Shown: positions 36,015 through 45,458 of the stretch, in pieces
Layout: the number at the start of each line of letters is the position of its first letter
Numbering within the stretch: the first letter of the stretch is position 1
Assembly (NCBI GenBank): GCA_018873225.1
Contig: JAEILZ010000001.1
Span: 4,402,001 to 4,466,000 of the forward strand
Direction of reading: 5' to 3'
Source: [Phialemoniopsis] sp. UDSM-2020
Taxonomy: Eukaryota > Ascomycota > Sordariomycetes > Thyridiales > Thyridiaceae
DNA length: 64,000 nucleotides
Translations under genes and position numbers: made by a program
Notes under the pieces: generated by a model
What the model was told of the DNA's origin: nothing
Seen by the model: only the letters and a program-made list of their open reading frames with translations
Database searches by the model: none

Positions 36015-38053
36015 ATGGCGTCGCCTACACGCTCGCCCACACAACTTCAGCCTGGCGTACCTCATCCGACCGAGGACAGGCTACGTAAGAAGTTCAAAGA
36101 CTTTGACGATGCCGACGTATACGCACAGGTCATGGACCATGGCCTCAATGAGAACGCCCGTAACTTTGTCGTTCAATTTGGGCCTGAGAAAGCCGAGGTT
36201 GCAATGGATCTCGGCCCTGAGGAGATTGCCCTCTATATGGACAAGGCTCGCCCTCGAGGAGGCGACGTCCCTATCCGCTGGATGTTAGTCGCCGATATCC
36301 TTCGGACTCTCAATTTTGGCCGGGTAAACTGACTTATCACAGCAATATTTGGAATCCTGGAACGCAGCTGGACACCATCCAATACTTGGGCAAGCGGTAT
36401 GGTTTCTCGAATCGTCTGACAATGAGTATAATCATGTGGGACATGATGAAAGCGAACTTTCAGAAAGTGCCTGAGCAAGCTCCACGGCCTAGCAGGTTGT
36501 CTTTTTCAAGGAGGCGAGATGTCGAGCAGGGGATGAACGGCGAAGCCCAGCCCACGAAGGAGACGAAGATGATGATTCGATTCCTGAAGAATAGTATCAC
36601 CCCCGAGGACGAGGCCACGTTCCGCCTGATGCAGAGTTCTCTCAATTATACATCGATTGATCCGGACCAGCACTGTAGGTGGATGTCCTGTGGCTGCTTT
36701 TACTTTTCCAAGCTTACAATCATTCAAGTTATCTGCCTCGGGGCAAACTGGCTGCACCAGCGCCCGTCTTCCCAGACGAAGGGCTCAGAAAAGCTGGGGA
36801 AGAGTCTTATCCCTCCGAAGCACTGGTCTTGGTTTGCTCTTTGCGATGATAGTACGTTTCGATTCCCTGGAGCTCTGGAAACATGTGCTGACTATGCATT
36901 AGACACTGTGATATCTTTCCATGAAGCGGCCGCGTACGACACTATTGAGATACCTGAGGATGAAGACTATATTAAGTGGCGACAAAAGGAGCTCAAAGAG
37001 ATGAGATCCAACACACTCAAGGTCCTCAAGCAGCTGTCCGTTCAGGTCCGTCAACAGCGCGTGAAGATTCCTTTTACCCAGCTGAGCGATGTTCGCTTCT
37101 CTCTCAAAGACGCAGAAATGCAGGGAGTCGAAGGATCGAGCAACCTCTTCTACTATCTGTTCGAAGACTACTCGGCTGCCATCGACATCGTCAATACCTC
37201 AAAATTAACATTGGATCGTGTCAGGAGGCTGGCCTTTAGTGAGCAAGTAAGTGACCCAAGACCGAATGCGAGACTGAGTTCAATACCATACGAAGACAAC
37301 CGATTAATATGTAGTCACTAGCGACAACGCGACACCAGGAGACTCATCAGCAACGTCTATACGCTCAAGCGCGAACTCTCTCAACTCAGGCAGCTCTTTG
37401 CAAGCTATGTGACTCTTATTGAACGACTGCTTGCCGAATTTGACGTCAGCGGGCAAGCGAAGGAGGACGGGGCAAAGGGCCGAATGTCGAAGAAGGCTAG
37501 GGCCCGCTTCGAGAGGCTTAAGGACCGCATCCAGTCTCTGATGCTCGATGCCATCCAGGAATCCGTCGGCGAGCAGCAGTCTCTGCAGGAGACCGTACGT
37601 ACTCAAGGCTCTACTCCTACTCTTTGCTGTACCAACTAACCAACTTTCTCTCTCCACCAGTGGTTCGACCTCACCCGCGAGCGCGACTCGCGCGCCACGG
37701 CCCGCCTCACTCGCATCGCGACCCTGCTAGCCAAGCTATCGGTGCTCTTCCTGCCGATTACCTTCATGACGAGCTACTTCTCAGTCGAGATTCCGGGCCT
37801 CATGGACAACTACACGCCGCGCACCTACTGGATCGCCTTCGCTGTCATCGCCACGGCCTCGTTTGTGGCGCTCTTCTTCTTTGCCCGCGTGCTCGAGGTG
37901 CTCTCCGATGGGCTCGAGGAGTTGGCTGAGCGCTGGGGGCGCTGGTTCACGTCGCGCGTGACGTGGTGGCCCGTCTCGCGGCGGGAGATGGAGGCGAGGG
38001 CGGCGAGGGCGGCGAGGGAGGCTGAGGAACGAGAGTTTGATGAGTGGAGGTGA
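36015..38053 (+). CDS. CorA-like magnesium transporter family protein
   Basis: Six exons: 36015-36283, 36343-36674, 36729-36851, 36903-37246, 37322-37594 and 37661-38053, giving 577 residues. All joins keep frame. The long cytosolic part contains RWINIWNPGTQ across the first junction, HWSWFALCDDNTVISFHEA across the third, and a long helical region (RRLISNVYTLKRELSQLRQ, then a coiled segment). Two membrane helices lie near the C-terminus (about 470-490 and 505-530: LLAKLSVLFLPITFMTSYFS and YWIAFAVIATASFVALFFF), followed by a charged tail. This is the fungal CorA-like family; the canonical Gly-Met-Asn signature after the first helix is replaced by an YFSVEIPG sequence. Ion specificity is therefore uncertain. 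Introns 2 (54 bp) and 3 (51 bp) are stopless multiples of three. Confidence 0.85.
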
Positions 38054-38439
38054 CAAAGGAGCCGGTGCTCTTCAAGAAGTATAAGAGATCGGATTCGGTG
38101 AGCGCGGTGGCAGAGTATTGGGGGGGTTGGCACATCTGGATGATAGATGGATGATATAGCGTTTTCGTTTCATGTTTCGAATCTCCAACGTGGATGGAGG
38201 GTAATGACAGTCAAATGATATCAACCCATATTTCTAGATCTTTCAGCCAGACTTTCGAATTAGTTCCAATGATGACATTGTGCATTCTCTTTGAATTCCA
38301 GACTCCAAAATATGCTAGAAGTGGGAGAGCTATGCCTCCTCTTGTACCTTTTTCCCTCGTTAGACGCCAAGTGCTGATATTCCCACACTATGATACTGTT
38401 ACAACACAACCTTAAATCCGCAACCCCTACACACGGCCC
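38054..38439. other. Short region between convergent stops of the transporter gene and PRP31
   Basis: 386 bases, AT-richer than its neighbours, serving as 3' flanks of two convergent genes. Nothing else was recognised. Confidence 0.4.
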
Positions 38440-40365
38440 CTACTTAGCCGACTTTGTGGCACCAGTGTCGACCTTCTTGCTCGGGGGCAGATCCGGCTTC
38501 TTGAAGACACCATTGCTTCCACCGCTGCCACTGCCCCCAGCTTGCGTAAAAGTGCCGCCCTTGAACCACCTGTCCTCCTCGGCCTTCCTCTTGCGGTTGA
38601 GCTCGGCCCGCATGCTGGGGTCCACCAGCTCAAGGCCCTGCACGGGCGTGAACGACAGCGACGACATGGTGCCGCCGTTGCCGACCGTCGTGCCCACGCC
38701 CGACGCCCGCAGGCCCTTGCCCCGCAGGTCGAGGTTGCCGGCCGCCGACTGCCCGAACCCGCGCAGCGACGAGGCAGCGCCGCCCGTGACCGAGGACGCG
38801 CCGCCCCAGCCTTTGCTCTTCTGGCTCAGCTTGGCGCGCGTGCGCTGGTCGATCTGCATGTTGCGGATGCGGCCGTCGCCCGAGGCGGCGCCGATCATGC
38901 CCATCCCGGACGTCGAGTCGCCCGTGCCGTAGCCGACCTCGCGCTCCTCCTTGCCGAACGCCATCCTGTTCTGCGCCTTGCGCAGATCCGTCATGGCGAC
39001 GGCCTCCTTGGCCTTCCTCGCGCGCCTGCCGCCGCGCTTGCGCGCGGGCTTGTCGTCGGGCGCGGGCAGGGCGCGCTGGCCCTTGTTGAGGGGCTTCTCC
39101 TGCAGCTTGTCTAGGCGCTCGAGGCAGGCCTCCTTGAGGTCCTCGCCCTCGCGGCCGTCGGGGGACGAGTGGATGCGGTCGACGCGCGCTGCCAATATCA
39201 GCTTCGCCGAGACGATGCGCATGGCCTGCTTCTTCATGTCGTTGGGGACGCCGCGGATGATGGGCGACTGGTAGAGGAAGCCCTGTTGCCGGATGCCGAT
39301 GTTTGTAGCCAGCGCACCGGCACCAGCGTTGCGTTTTGAGCCCCAGGCTGCGATGTTGCAAGCGGGTGTTTTGCAGAGACCGGTAAGACCACCTGCTGCG
39401 TTGAGCAGTTGGGCTGCCGTGAGAGAGCCGATGAGAGCTGTGAGGTTCGGGGCGAAGATGTTCATCCTGGACTGGACGTATTCGGTCAAGGTCTTCTTGG
39501 CCTTGTCGAGCTTGATGATCATTTGACAGCCCAGAACTACCCTGTCCAGCTCATCTTGTGGCATCTCCTGACCTCTTGTCGTGATCGCACTCGTCGTAAC
39601 AATCATCAGAGTTGGCCTATCGAGGACCGCCTCAAGCGACGCTCCTAGTGGGTTGTTCTTTGACTGTGGCATCTTCTTCATGGTTTCCGAGTCCATGGGC
39701 CCATTGCCAAGAATCGCGACAGCCTTTGCATACTCGAGCGGGTTCGTGATAAGAGTCTCGAGCTCCGGGAATCGTGTTGAGTAGTGGTCTCTGATCCATT
39801 TGTGTACCAAAACGATCTCGCTGTCTATAGATGTCGAGAGTCCGTTTGACTGTGTCAAGAGGTGATACTCGGGATGATCCTCGACGTTGCCGATGTTTGC
39901 AGTTTGCGCCTCGAGGGGCTGCGCTTTAAAGTGTGCGATTTTCTGTAGAATTCGGGCCAGATTGTCAGGGCTGTTGCTTGTAACAGGAGATGTAAACACT
40001 TCATCCCGCAAGAGCACCTCTGGGGAGCTTGGATGGGTTGTACTAACCTCTAGGACGGGATCCAGAGTCTTCATGAGATTTGCGACACTGCGGACGTCGC
40101 TAACGCCGCCCAACTGCATCTTTTCGACCTTGGCTTTGGTCTCCTCGGCGTCTCCCGACCGGTCGATGCCCCCCATCTCTTCGTCCTCGTCTGAACTCGC
40201 CAGGTCCCCGGCGTCCATCTCGACATCGCCGTTCGCGCCATCTCCAAGACCCATGAGGGCAGCGCCCTCGTCGTCGCCAAACACGTCCTCATCCTCACGC
40301 TTGTCCCCGGCCTCGGAGCCAGAGTCCTCAAAGTCCTGGAGCAGCTCGTCCACGAGGGTCGACAT
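38440..40365 (-). CDS. PRP31: Pre-mRNA processing factor Prp31
   Basis: Two exons, 40365-40048 and 39942-38440, give 606 residues. The 105 bp intron has a GTTAGT donor, a CCTGAC branch and a CTACAG acceptor; removing it produces LDPVLEKIAHFKAQP, the family-typical sequence, whereas reading through inserts 35 unrelated residues. Prp31 binds the 15.5K protein on U4 snRNA and holds the U4/U6.U5 tri-snRNP together. The N-terminus is acidic (about 1-85). A NOSIC-type helical region (IVLVHKWIRDHYSTRFPEL) and the Nop domain (APNLTALIGSLTAAQLL, then GLTGLCKTPACNIAAWG, about 240-330) follow. The basic PRP31 C-terminal domain includes RKRGGRRARKAK and MRAELNRKRKAEEDRWF. The start MSTLVDELLQDFE is typical. 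It is divergent from CLF1. Confidence 0.93.
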   Translation of the reverse strand: MSTLVDELLQDFEDSGSEAGDKREDEDVFGDDEGAALMGLGDGANGDVEMDAGDLASSDEDEEMGGIDRSGDAEETKAKVEKMQLGGVSDVRSVANLMKTLDPVLEVSTTHPSSPEVLLRDEVFTSPVTSNSPDNLARILQKIAHFKAQPLEAQTANIGNVEDHPEYHLLTQSNGLSTSIDSEIVLVHKWIRDHYSTRFPELETLITNPLEYAKAVAILGNGPMDSETMKKMPQSKNNPLGASLEAVLDRPTLMIVTTSAITTRGQEMPQDELDRVVLGCQMIIKLDKAKKTLTEYVQSRMNIFAPNLTALIGSLTAAQLLNAAGGLTGLCKTPACNIAAWGSKRNAGAGALATNIGIRQQGFLYQSPIIRGVPNDMKKQAMRIVSAKLILAARVDRIHSSPDGREGEDLKEACLERLDKLQEKPLNKGQRALPAPDDKPARKRGGRRARKAKEAVAMTDLRKAQNRMAFGKEEREVGYGTGDSTSGMGMIGAASGDGRIRNMQIDQRTRAKLSQKSKGWGGASSVTGGAASSLRGFGQSAAGNLDLRGKGLRASGVGTTVGNGGTMSSLSFTPVQGLELVDPSMRAELNRKRKAEEDRWFKGGTFTQAGGSGSGGSNGVFKKPDLPPSKKVDTGATKSAK

Positions 40366-40731
40366 TGTGAGGATGCTTGTGGTGCGAACAGAGTCGTGAT
40401 TAGCTTTGTCGCGTCGCAGTGTCCAAGCCTGGAGGGAAAAACGACAGAAGGAAGCCTGGGCGCAAAATAAAGTGACGGTAGAATCCAACCTAGAACCCAA
40501 AGTGGACTAGTGTACTGGCTGGCAGTGATAAGAGATAAGGGAGTGACTAAAGTATCAGACCTTGTACAGGGTTGTTACTAGGCGAGAAGAGATCTGAAAT
40601 TTACACCCGCGTGTCATTTTGATGTGGGGCAGGTACGACTTTGGACGCCAAAAGTCGTACCTACTACTCTGGCAACGAAAAGTCGTCCCTCCTCACCACC
40701 ACCAATCTCCCACAGCACAGTGTCAGCAAAG
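40366..40731. promoter_or_regulatory. Bidirectional promoter region of PRP31 and CLF1
   Basis: Only 366 bases separate the two divergent start codons, so both promoters must lie here or overlap the genes. Visible elements are two GATAAG hexamers one base apart (40527-40532 and 40534-40539) and a perfect 12-bp inverted repeat at 40631-40662. Another copy of the repeat core AAAGTCGT occurs near 40679. GATAAG is the known binding core of fungal GATA factors, but use of these sites is inference. Confidence 0.6.
40631..40662. repeat. Perfect 12-bp inverted repeat with 8-base spacer
   Basis: The left arm AGGTACGACTTT (40631-40642) and right arm AAAGTCGTACCT (40651-40662) are exact reverse complements around the spacer GGACGCCA. 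It lies about 70 bases upstream of the CLF1 start, so it could be a dimeric factor site or a leader hairpin. Confidence 0.75.
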
Positions 40732-42771
40732 ATGGAATCGCGCGGACCGCCCAGGGTGAAGAACAAGGCGGCGGCGCCCGTTCAGATCTCCGCCGAGCAG
40801 CTGCTCCGCGAGGCTGTCGACCGGCAAGAGACCGCCCTCGAGGCCCCCTCGCAGCGCTTCGCCGATCTCGAGGAGCTGCACGAGTACCAGGGCCGCAAGC
40901 GCCGCGAGTACGAGGACTACGTCAGGCGCAACCGCGTCTCCCTCAAGAACTGGCTCCAGTACACCCAGTTCGAGCTCGACCAGAAGGAGTTTGCGCGCGC
41001 GCGCTCCATCTTCGAGCGCGCCCTCGACGTCCACCCCAACAACATCCAGCTCTGGATCCGCTACGTCGAGGCCGAGATCAAGAACCGAAACATCAACCAT
41101 GCGCGCAACCTGCTCGACCGGGCGGTCACCCGCCTGCCCCGTGTGGACAAGCTGTGGTACAAATTCGTCTTTGTGGAGGAGATGCTAGGCAATGTGCCCG
41201 GCACGCGCCAAGTGTTTGACCGATGGATGCAGTGGCAGCCTGATGAGGCAGCTTGGGGCGCATACATTCGTATGGAGAGGAGGTATGGTGAAATTGAGAG
41301 GGCGAGAGAGATCTTCCGCGCCTTTACGACGATTCACCCCGAGCCCAGGAATTGGATCAAGTGGGCCAAGTTCGAGGAGGAAGAGGGCACCAGCGATCTG
41401 GTCAGAGAAGTTTTCCAGACTGCTATAGAGTCACTTGGCGACGAGCTGGTCGAAGAGAAGCTCTTCATTGCCTATGCCAGATACGAGGCCAAGCTCAAGG
41501 ACTACGAACGTGCCCGAGCTATCTACAAATTCGGCTTAGACAACTTGCCACGCTCCAAGTCGATGCTGCTGCACAAGGAGTATACGACATTCGAGAAGCA
41601 GTTCGGCGACCAAGAAGGCGTGGAAGACGTTGTCTTGTCCAAGCGGAGGAGGCACTACGAGGAGCAGGTCAAGGAGAACCCAAAGAACTACGATGTATGG
41701 TTTGACTATGCACGTCTTGAGGAGACATCAGGTGATGTCGACCGTATTCGTGACGTCTATGAGAAGGCCGTCGCACAGATCCCGCCTACGCAGGAGAAGC
41801 GGCACTGGAGGCGGTATATCTACCTTTGGGTTTTCTACGCCATCTGGGAGGAGATGGAGGCCAAGAACCCTGAGCGGGCTCGCCAGATCTACGACACCTG
41901 TCTCAGCTTGATACCCCACAAGAAGTTTACCTTTGCCAAGGTGTGGCTGCACAAGGCCTGCTTCGAGGTCCGCCAAGGTCAGCTCACCGCGGCACGAAAG
42001 ACGCTGGGTCGCGCCATCGGCATCTGCCCCAAGGACAAGATCTTCAAGGGCTACATCGAGCTGGAGCAGAAGCTGTACGAGTTCGAGCGGTGCCGGACCC
42101 TCTACGAGAAGCACATCATTTACAACCCGGCCAACTGCAACACGTGGATCAAGTGGGCCGAGCTGGAGCGCGGGCTCGACGACCTCGACCGCGCGCGCGC
42201 CATCTTCGACATGGGCATCGCGCAGCCCGTGCTGGACATGCCTGAGATGGTGTGGAAGTCGTACATCGACTTTGAGGAGGAGGAGGGCGAGTATGAGAAG
42301 ACGCGCGAGCTGTACGAGCGGCTGCTCGAGAAGGCCAACCACCCCAAGGTCTGGATCAGCTACGCGCAGTTCGAGATCAACATCCCCGAGGCCGAGGAGG
42401 AAGAGGGCGCGGAGGACGAGGAGCAGCCCGTCAGCGAGGAGGCCAAGGCACGCGCGCGGCGCGTGTTTGAGCGGGCGCACCAGGTCTTCAAGGATCGCGA
42501 GGCCAAGGCGGAGCGCGTGGCGATCCTCAACGCGTGGCTGGCGTTTGAGAAGACGCACGGCGGCGACGAGGACGTGGACAAGATCCAGAAGCAGATGCCG
42601 CGCAAGACCAAGAAGAAGCGCAGGCTCGAGGACGACACGTGGGAGGAGTACGTCGACTACGTGTTCCCGGCCGACGACCAGTCGACCAAGAACCTGTCGA
42701 ACCTGCTGGCCATGGCCAACGCCTGGAAGCAGACGGGCGGCAACATTGCTGGCGGCGGCGGTGGGGAGTAG
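40732..42771 (+). CDS. CLF1: Pre-mRNA-splicing factor Clf1 (Crooked neck/Syf3 family)
   Basis: A single exon of 679 residues started at [12 protein letters not shown] (ATG at 40732); the frame continues upstream to 40624 but lacks family-like sequence there. Clf1 is a scaffold of the Prp19-associated (NTC) complex and joins the spliceosome around activation. From about residue 60 the protein is built of HAT (half-a-TPR) repeats, each with Trp/Tyr and Pro anchors: [54 protein letters not shown] and so on to about residue 600. An acidic insert ([11 protein letters not shown], about 560) and a basic tail ([20 protein letters not shown]) close it. Length and order match the family. The very GC-rich, codon-biased DNA produces long shadow frames on both strands. 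Transcribed divergently from PRP31. Confidence 0.95.
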   Translation: MESRGPPRVKNKAAAPVQISAEQLLREAVDRQETALEAPSQRFADLEELHEYQGRKRREYEDYVRRNRVSLKNWLQYTQFELDQKEFARARSIFERALDVHPNNIQLWIRYVEAEIKNRNINHARNLLDRAVTRLPRVDKLWYKFVFVEEMLGNVPGTRQVFDRWMQWQPDEAAWGAYIRMERRYGEIERAREIFRAFTTIHPEPRNWIKWAKFEEEEGTSDLVREVFQTAIESLGDELVEEKLFIAYARYEAKLKDYERARAIYKFGLDNLPRSKSMLLHKEYTTFEKQFGDQEGVEDVVLSKRRRHYEEQVKENPKNYDVWFDYARLEETSGDVDRIRDVYEKAVAQIPPTQEKRHWRRYIYLWVFYAIWEEMEAKNPERARQIYDTCLSLIPHKKFTFAKVWLHKACFEVRQGQLTAARKTLGRAIGICPKDKIFKGYIELEQKLYEFERCRTLYEKHIIYNPANCNTWIKWAELERGLDDLDRARAIFDMGIAQPVLDMPEMVWKSYIDFEEEEGEYEKTRELYERLLEKANHPKVWISYAQFEINIPEAEEEEGAEDEEQPVSEEAKARARRVFERAHQVFKDREAKAERVAILNAWLAFEKTHGGDEDVDKIQKQMPRKTKKKRRLEDDTWEEYVDYVFPADDQSTKNLSNLLAMANAWKQTGGNIAGGGGGE

Positions 42772-45458
42772 TCTGTTCTGCAAGGTGCAACGAATATAGC
42801 CATGTACTGTTATTAGGTGTAGAGCGGGGAAAAAAGGAACTTTGGCTTCAAATCATTGCATGGAAACGGTGTAAATGCAAGCCCTGTCCCGAACACTCCG
42901 GATGTAAGCGCTGGTCCTCCTGTATCCCTTGCAGGACAAGCGTCCGGCAAGCTGCTTCTGCTGAGCCGCCTGCAAGGCAGGCCTGTCCAGATCCCTTCAC
43001 TTACCTCACACCGCCATTTTACAAGACCAATATCCTATATCAGATGCAATATCGAAAGAAAGCACGGCCTTCCCTTCGAACAGTGACGTATTGTTAGTTG
43101 GTTGCGGCAAATGGACACCGGGTATGCCACGTTCCAAGGGGGAATTCATCGCTTTTGCAACGATGCCAGTAAATCGGAGCTTGTGCCTAGAGTGCTGCTG
43201 AGGACAAGACATCGTTCCAAGATATTCAAAAGGGGGTGTTCCAGCCGATGGGTGACGTCTGGCGTGTAACAAAAGCCAAGCAATGCTAAGCTTTTTCCCT
43301 TTCCACGCCAACGTCTTCTCGGATGCGGATCGTATCTTCCCCCATCCTTGGCGGCGATGACATCGGAGCCCCTTGGAGAAGCAACCCTCCTCTCCAGCTC
43401 CCCGTCAAACCTCGGCATTTCTGTTCTCTTAGTAGGCATATCCTCTTCATTAAATCAGGAGATGGGGATCCATAGGTGGCTGGGATTTTCGAAACGGAAC
43501 CATCTTGTTCAAAACGGCGCCATGACATCATGGACCGCCAAGAAAATCAAGGTCCGTGAAAACGGTCGACGGGTCCCAACGACATGCCTCCATAGGCTGT
43601 AGCACACAAACGGCCTGAATTCCGCCATCCATGACCCATTTCCTGCCATACACGCAATATCCCGATGGCTGGCTGGGCTCGCTTTTCGCTAGCTCCCAGA
43701 GAAGGGCACTACTGCACGGCCCGAAGCATCGAGCTTTTCCCCCCGTTGCGGGCGTCTGGCAGCGTGAAGCTGCATATCGTTGACTAATAGCCCATCCAGG
43801 GACCCCCTCTCTCGCCTCGTCTTTCCAGCCCCTCGTCCGCTCAGATCGAGGCAGGAGATGGGCACAGAAGCTCGATTCGTCACTGTACATAGCCTACGGT
43901 AGATTGAGCATACATGTCTTGTCAATAGTCGGATAATCGTTGTATATATGGGCATGTATTACGTTACGGAAATACGGGGGAGAGCATCCTAAGAGTGAAA
44001 TATTGTGCAAGTCTCCCCTTCAGTCTTCGTAATCCACTGCCTTTGTCTCCGATCTAGCCTGAGTTATCACTGCTCTCATGCACACCACCGTGTCTGCAGC
44101 CCAATGACCCCGCCTGTATCGTAGCCGGCACCACAGATGCCGGACCGTTTTGCCCTGTTGGTTCACAAGCTTTCCTGCAAGACCTCACAGAGGGGATGGG
44201 TACGTAGACGAGGCGAAACGGTGGCGTCAGTAAGGACCCAAATCTGATTCTAGCTTGTAAGGTAATATTAGAAATGCACAAAAGAACTCCCCTCCGTTCC
44301 CGCGTTATTCAAAGCCAGTTCCAGTTCATGTCATCAGGTTTAAACTAACCAAAAAATAGTAACCGTACCTACGTTCAGTCATGAGAGAAGTAAGAAAAGA
44401 AAAAGCCTAGCCTAGTAGTATCTCGGAAAGGAAAGGAGGAAATAGTCATGCCACGCAACATGCCCGATCCCGCATATCACACACCCCTCCACCAGACTCC
44501 CCTGCTTTGTTCGTCCACGTTTCCGTTCCCACGTTTTCCCATTTTGCCCGCTCCACCCCCTTCCGCGGCAGCTACCCCGATCGCCGTTTCGGCGTCTCCA
44601 TCGCGTCTCGATGAGACCACCCCTAGTCGATCTACCACTAGCAAAGCCCTCGGAACACCAACCAACTCCTGCGATCGGGATCGTGACTAGTCCATTACAC
44701 GATGCAGAACCAGTCTGTCACCCAGTCCACAGGGGGGGTTGTTTGCAGCCCGGGCTTTGCCAGCTGCAGGGTGTCGTCTAGCTCCCCTTAATCATGGCGT
44801 CGGCGCCGGTCTGTCACAGAAGATAAGGTAACATCAGCACACTGTCCTGTAGTTATGGTAAAAAGGGATCTTCAAAAACGGGGTAGCGTGAGTGTGTAAT
44901 TGAACCAAGCAAAAAGGGGGGAAACGGCGCGTAAGTCTATCTGAGACGGCTGCGTACACCCGTGGCACAAGGAACGGTAGTCTGCACCGCAATGGCGTGC
45001 GATGACCACACAGCAGAGAGGAGAGGCTCTTCTTGTTTTGGAGAAGCGGCACACGAGGGATCCAAGATCGTGAGAATGACCTCAGTCCTATTTCTGACAC
45101 CAATCTCTTTCTTTTAGAGCCTCAAGAAACGCCCAAAAATTTGTTGCAATGCTCCCAGTTCTAGATACTCCAAAACAACCAAATCTTTGCATGATCGTAA
45201 AGTCGTAATCTTCGTGACAGGTGGCGCCGGGTCATCCGGCAAGCAGCACCTGAATATGTGTGTGCGCGTGCGGGTGTATGTGTGTTGTGTTCTCTGTTGT
45301 ACAACGCCTCCTGAAAGAGGAGTTTTGTACATGCTGACCAAAAGCAGATGCGAGGCATGGCGGCGAACTGTGGTGTGCTCTGGGTAGGGCTGCGGTGTGT
45401 GGGAAGAGAAAAGGGCAGTCTTACGTGCCGTGATTGGTGTGTACAAGCATCCTCTTTT
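42772..45458. other. Long intergenic region between convergent genes
   Basis: About 2.7 kb after the CLF1 stop and before the stop of the gene at 45459-47606. Only short frames are present; the best (80 codons at 44448-44690) is Pro/Ser/Thr-rich without recognisable features. No RNA gene is evident. Confidence 0.45.

Noticed and set aside
38542..39361. 190- and 243-codon frames inside PRP31
   Set aside because: They are alternative frames of GC-rich PRP31 sequence, rich in Arg/Ala/His, with no family similarity.
41728..42799. Long frames on both strands inside CLF1 (351 and 288 codons)
   Set aside because: These are shadows of GC-rich, third-position-biased CLF1 codons, and the translations are Leu- or Arg-rich low complexity without domains.
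44448..44690. 80-codon Pro/Ser/Thr-rich frame
   Set aside because: Low complexity with no signal peptide or motif; the opposite strand is open too, so there is no basis to call a gene.
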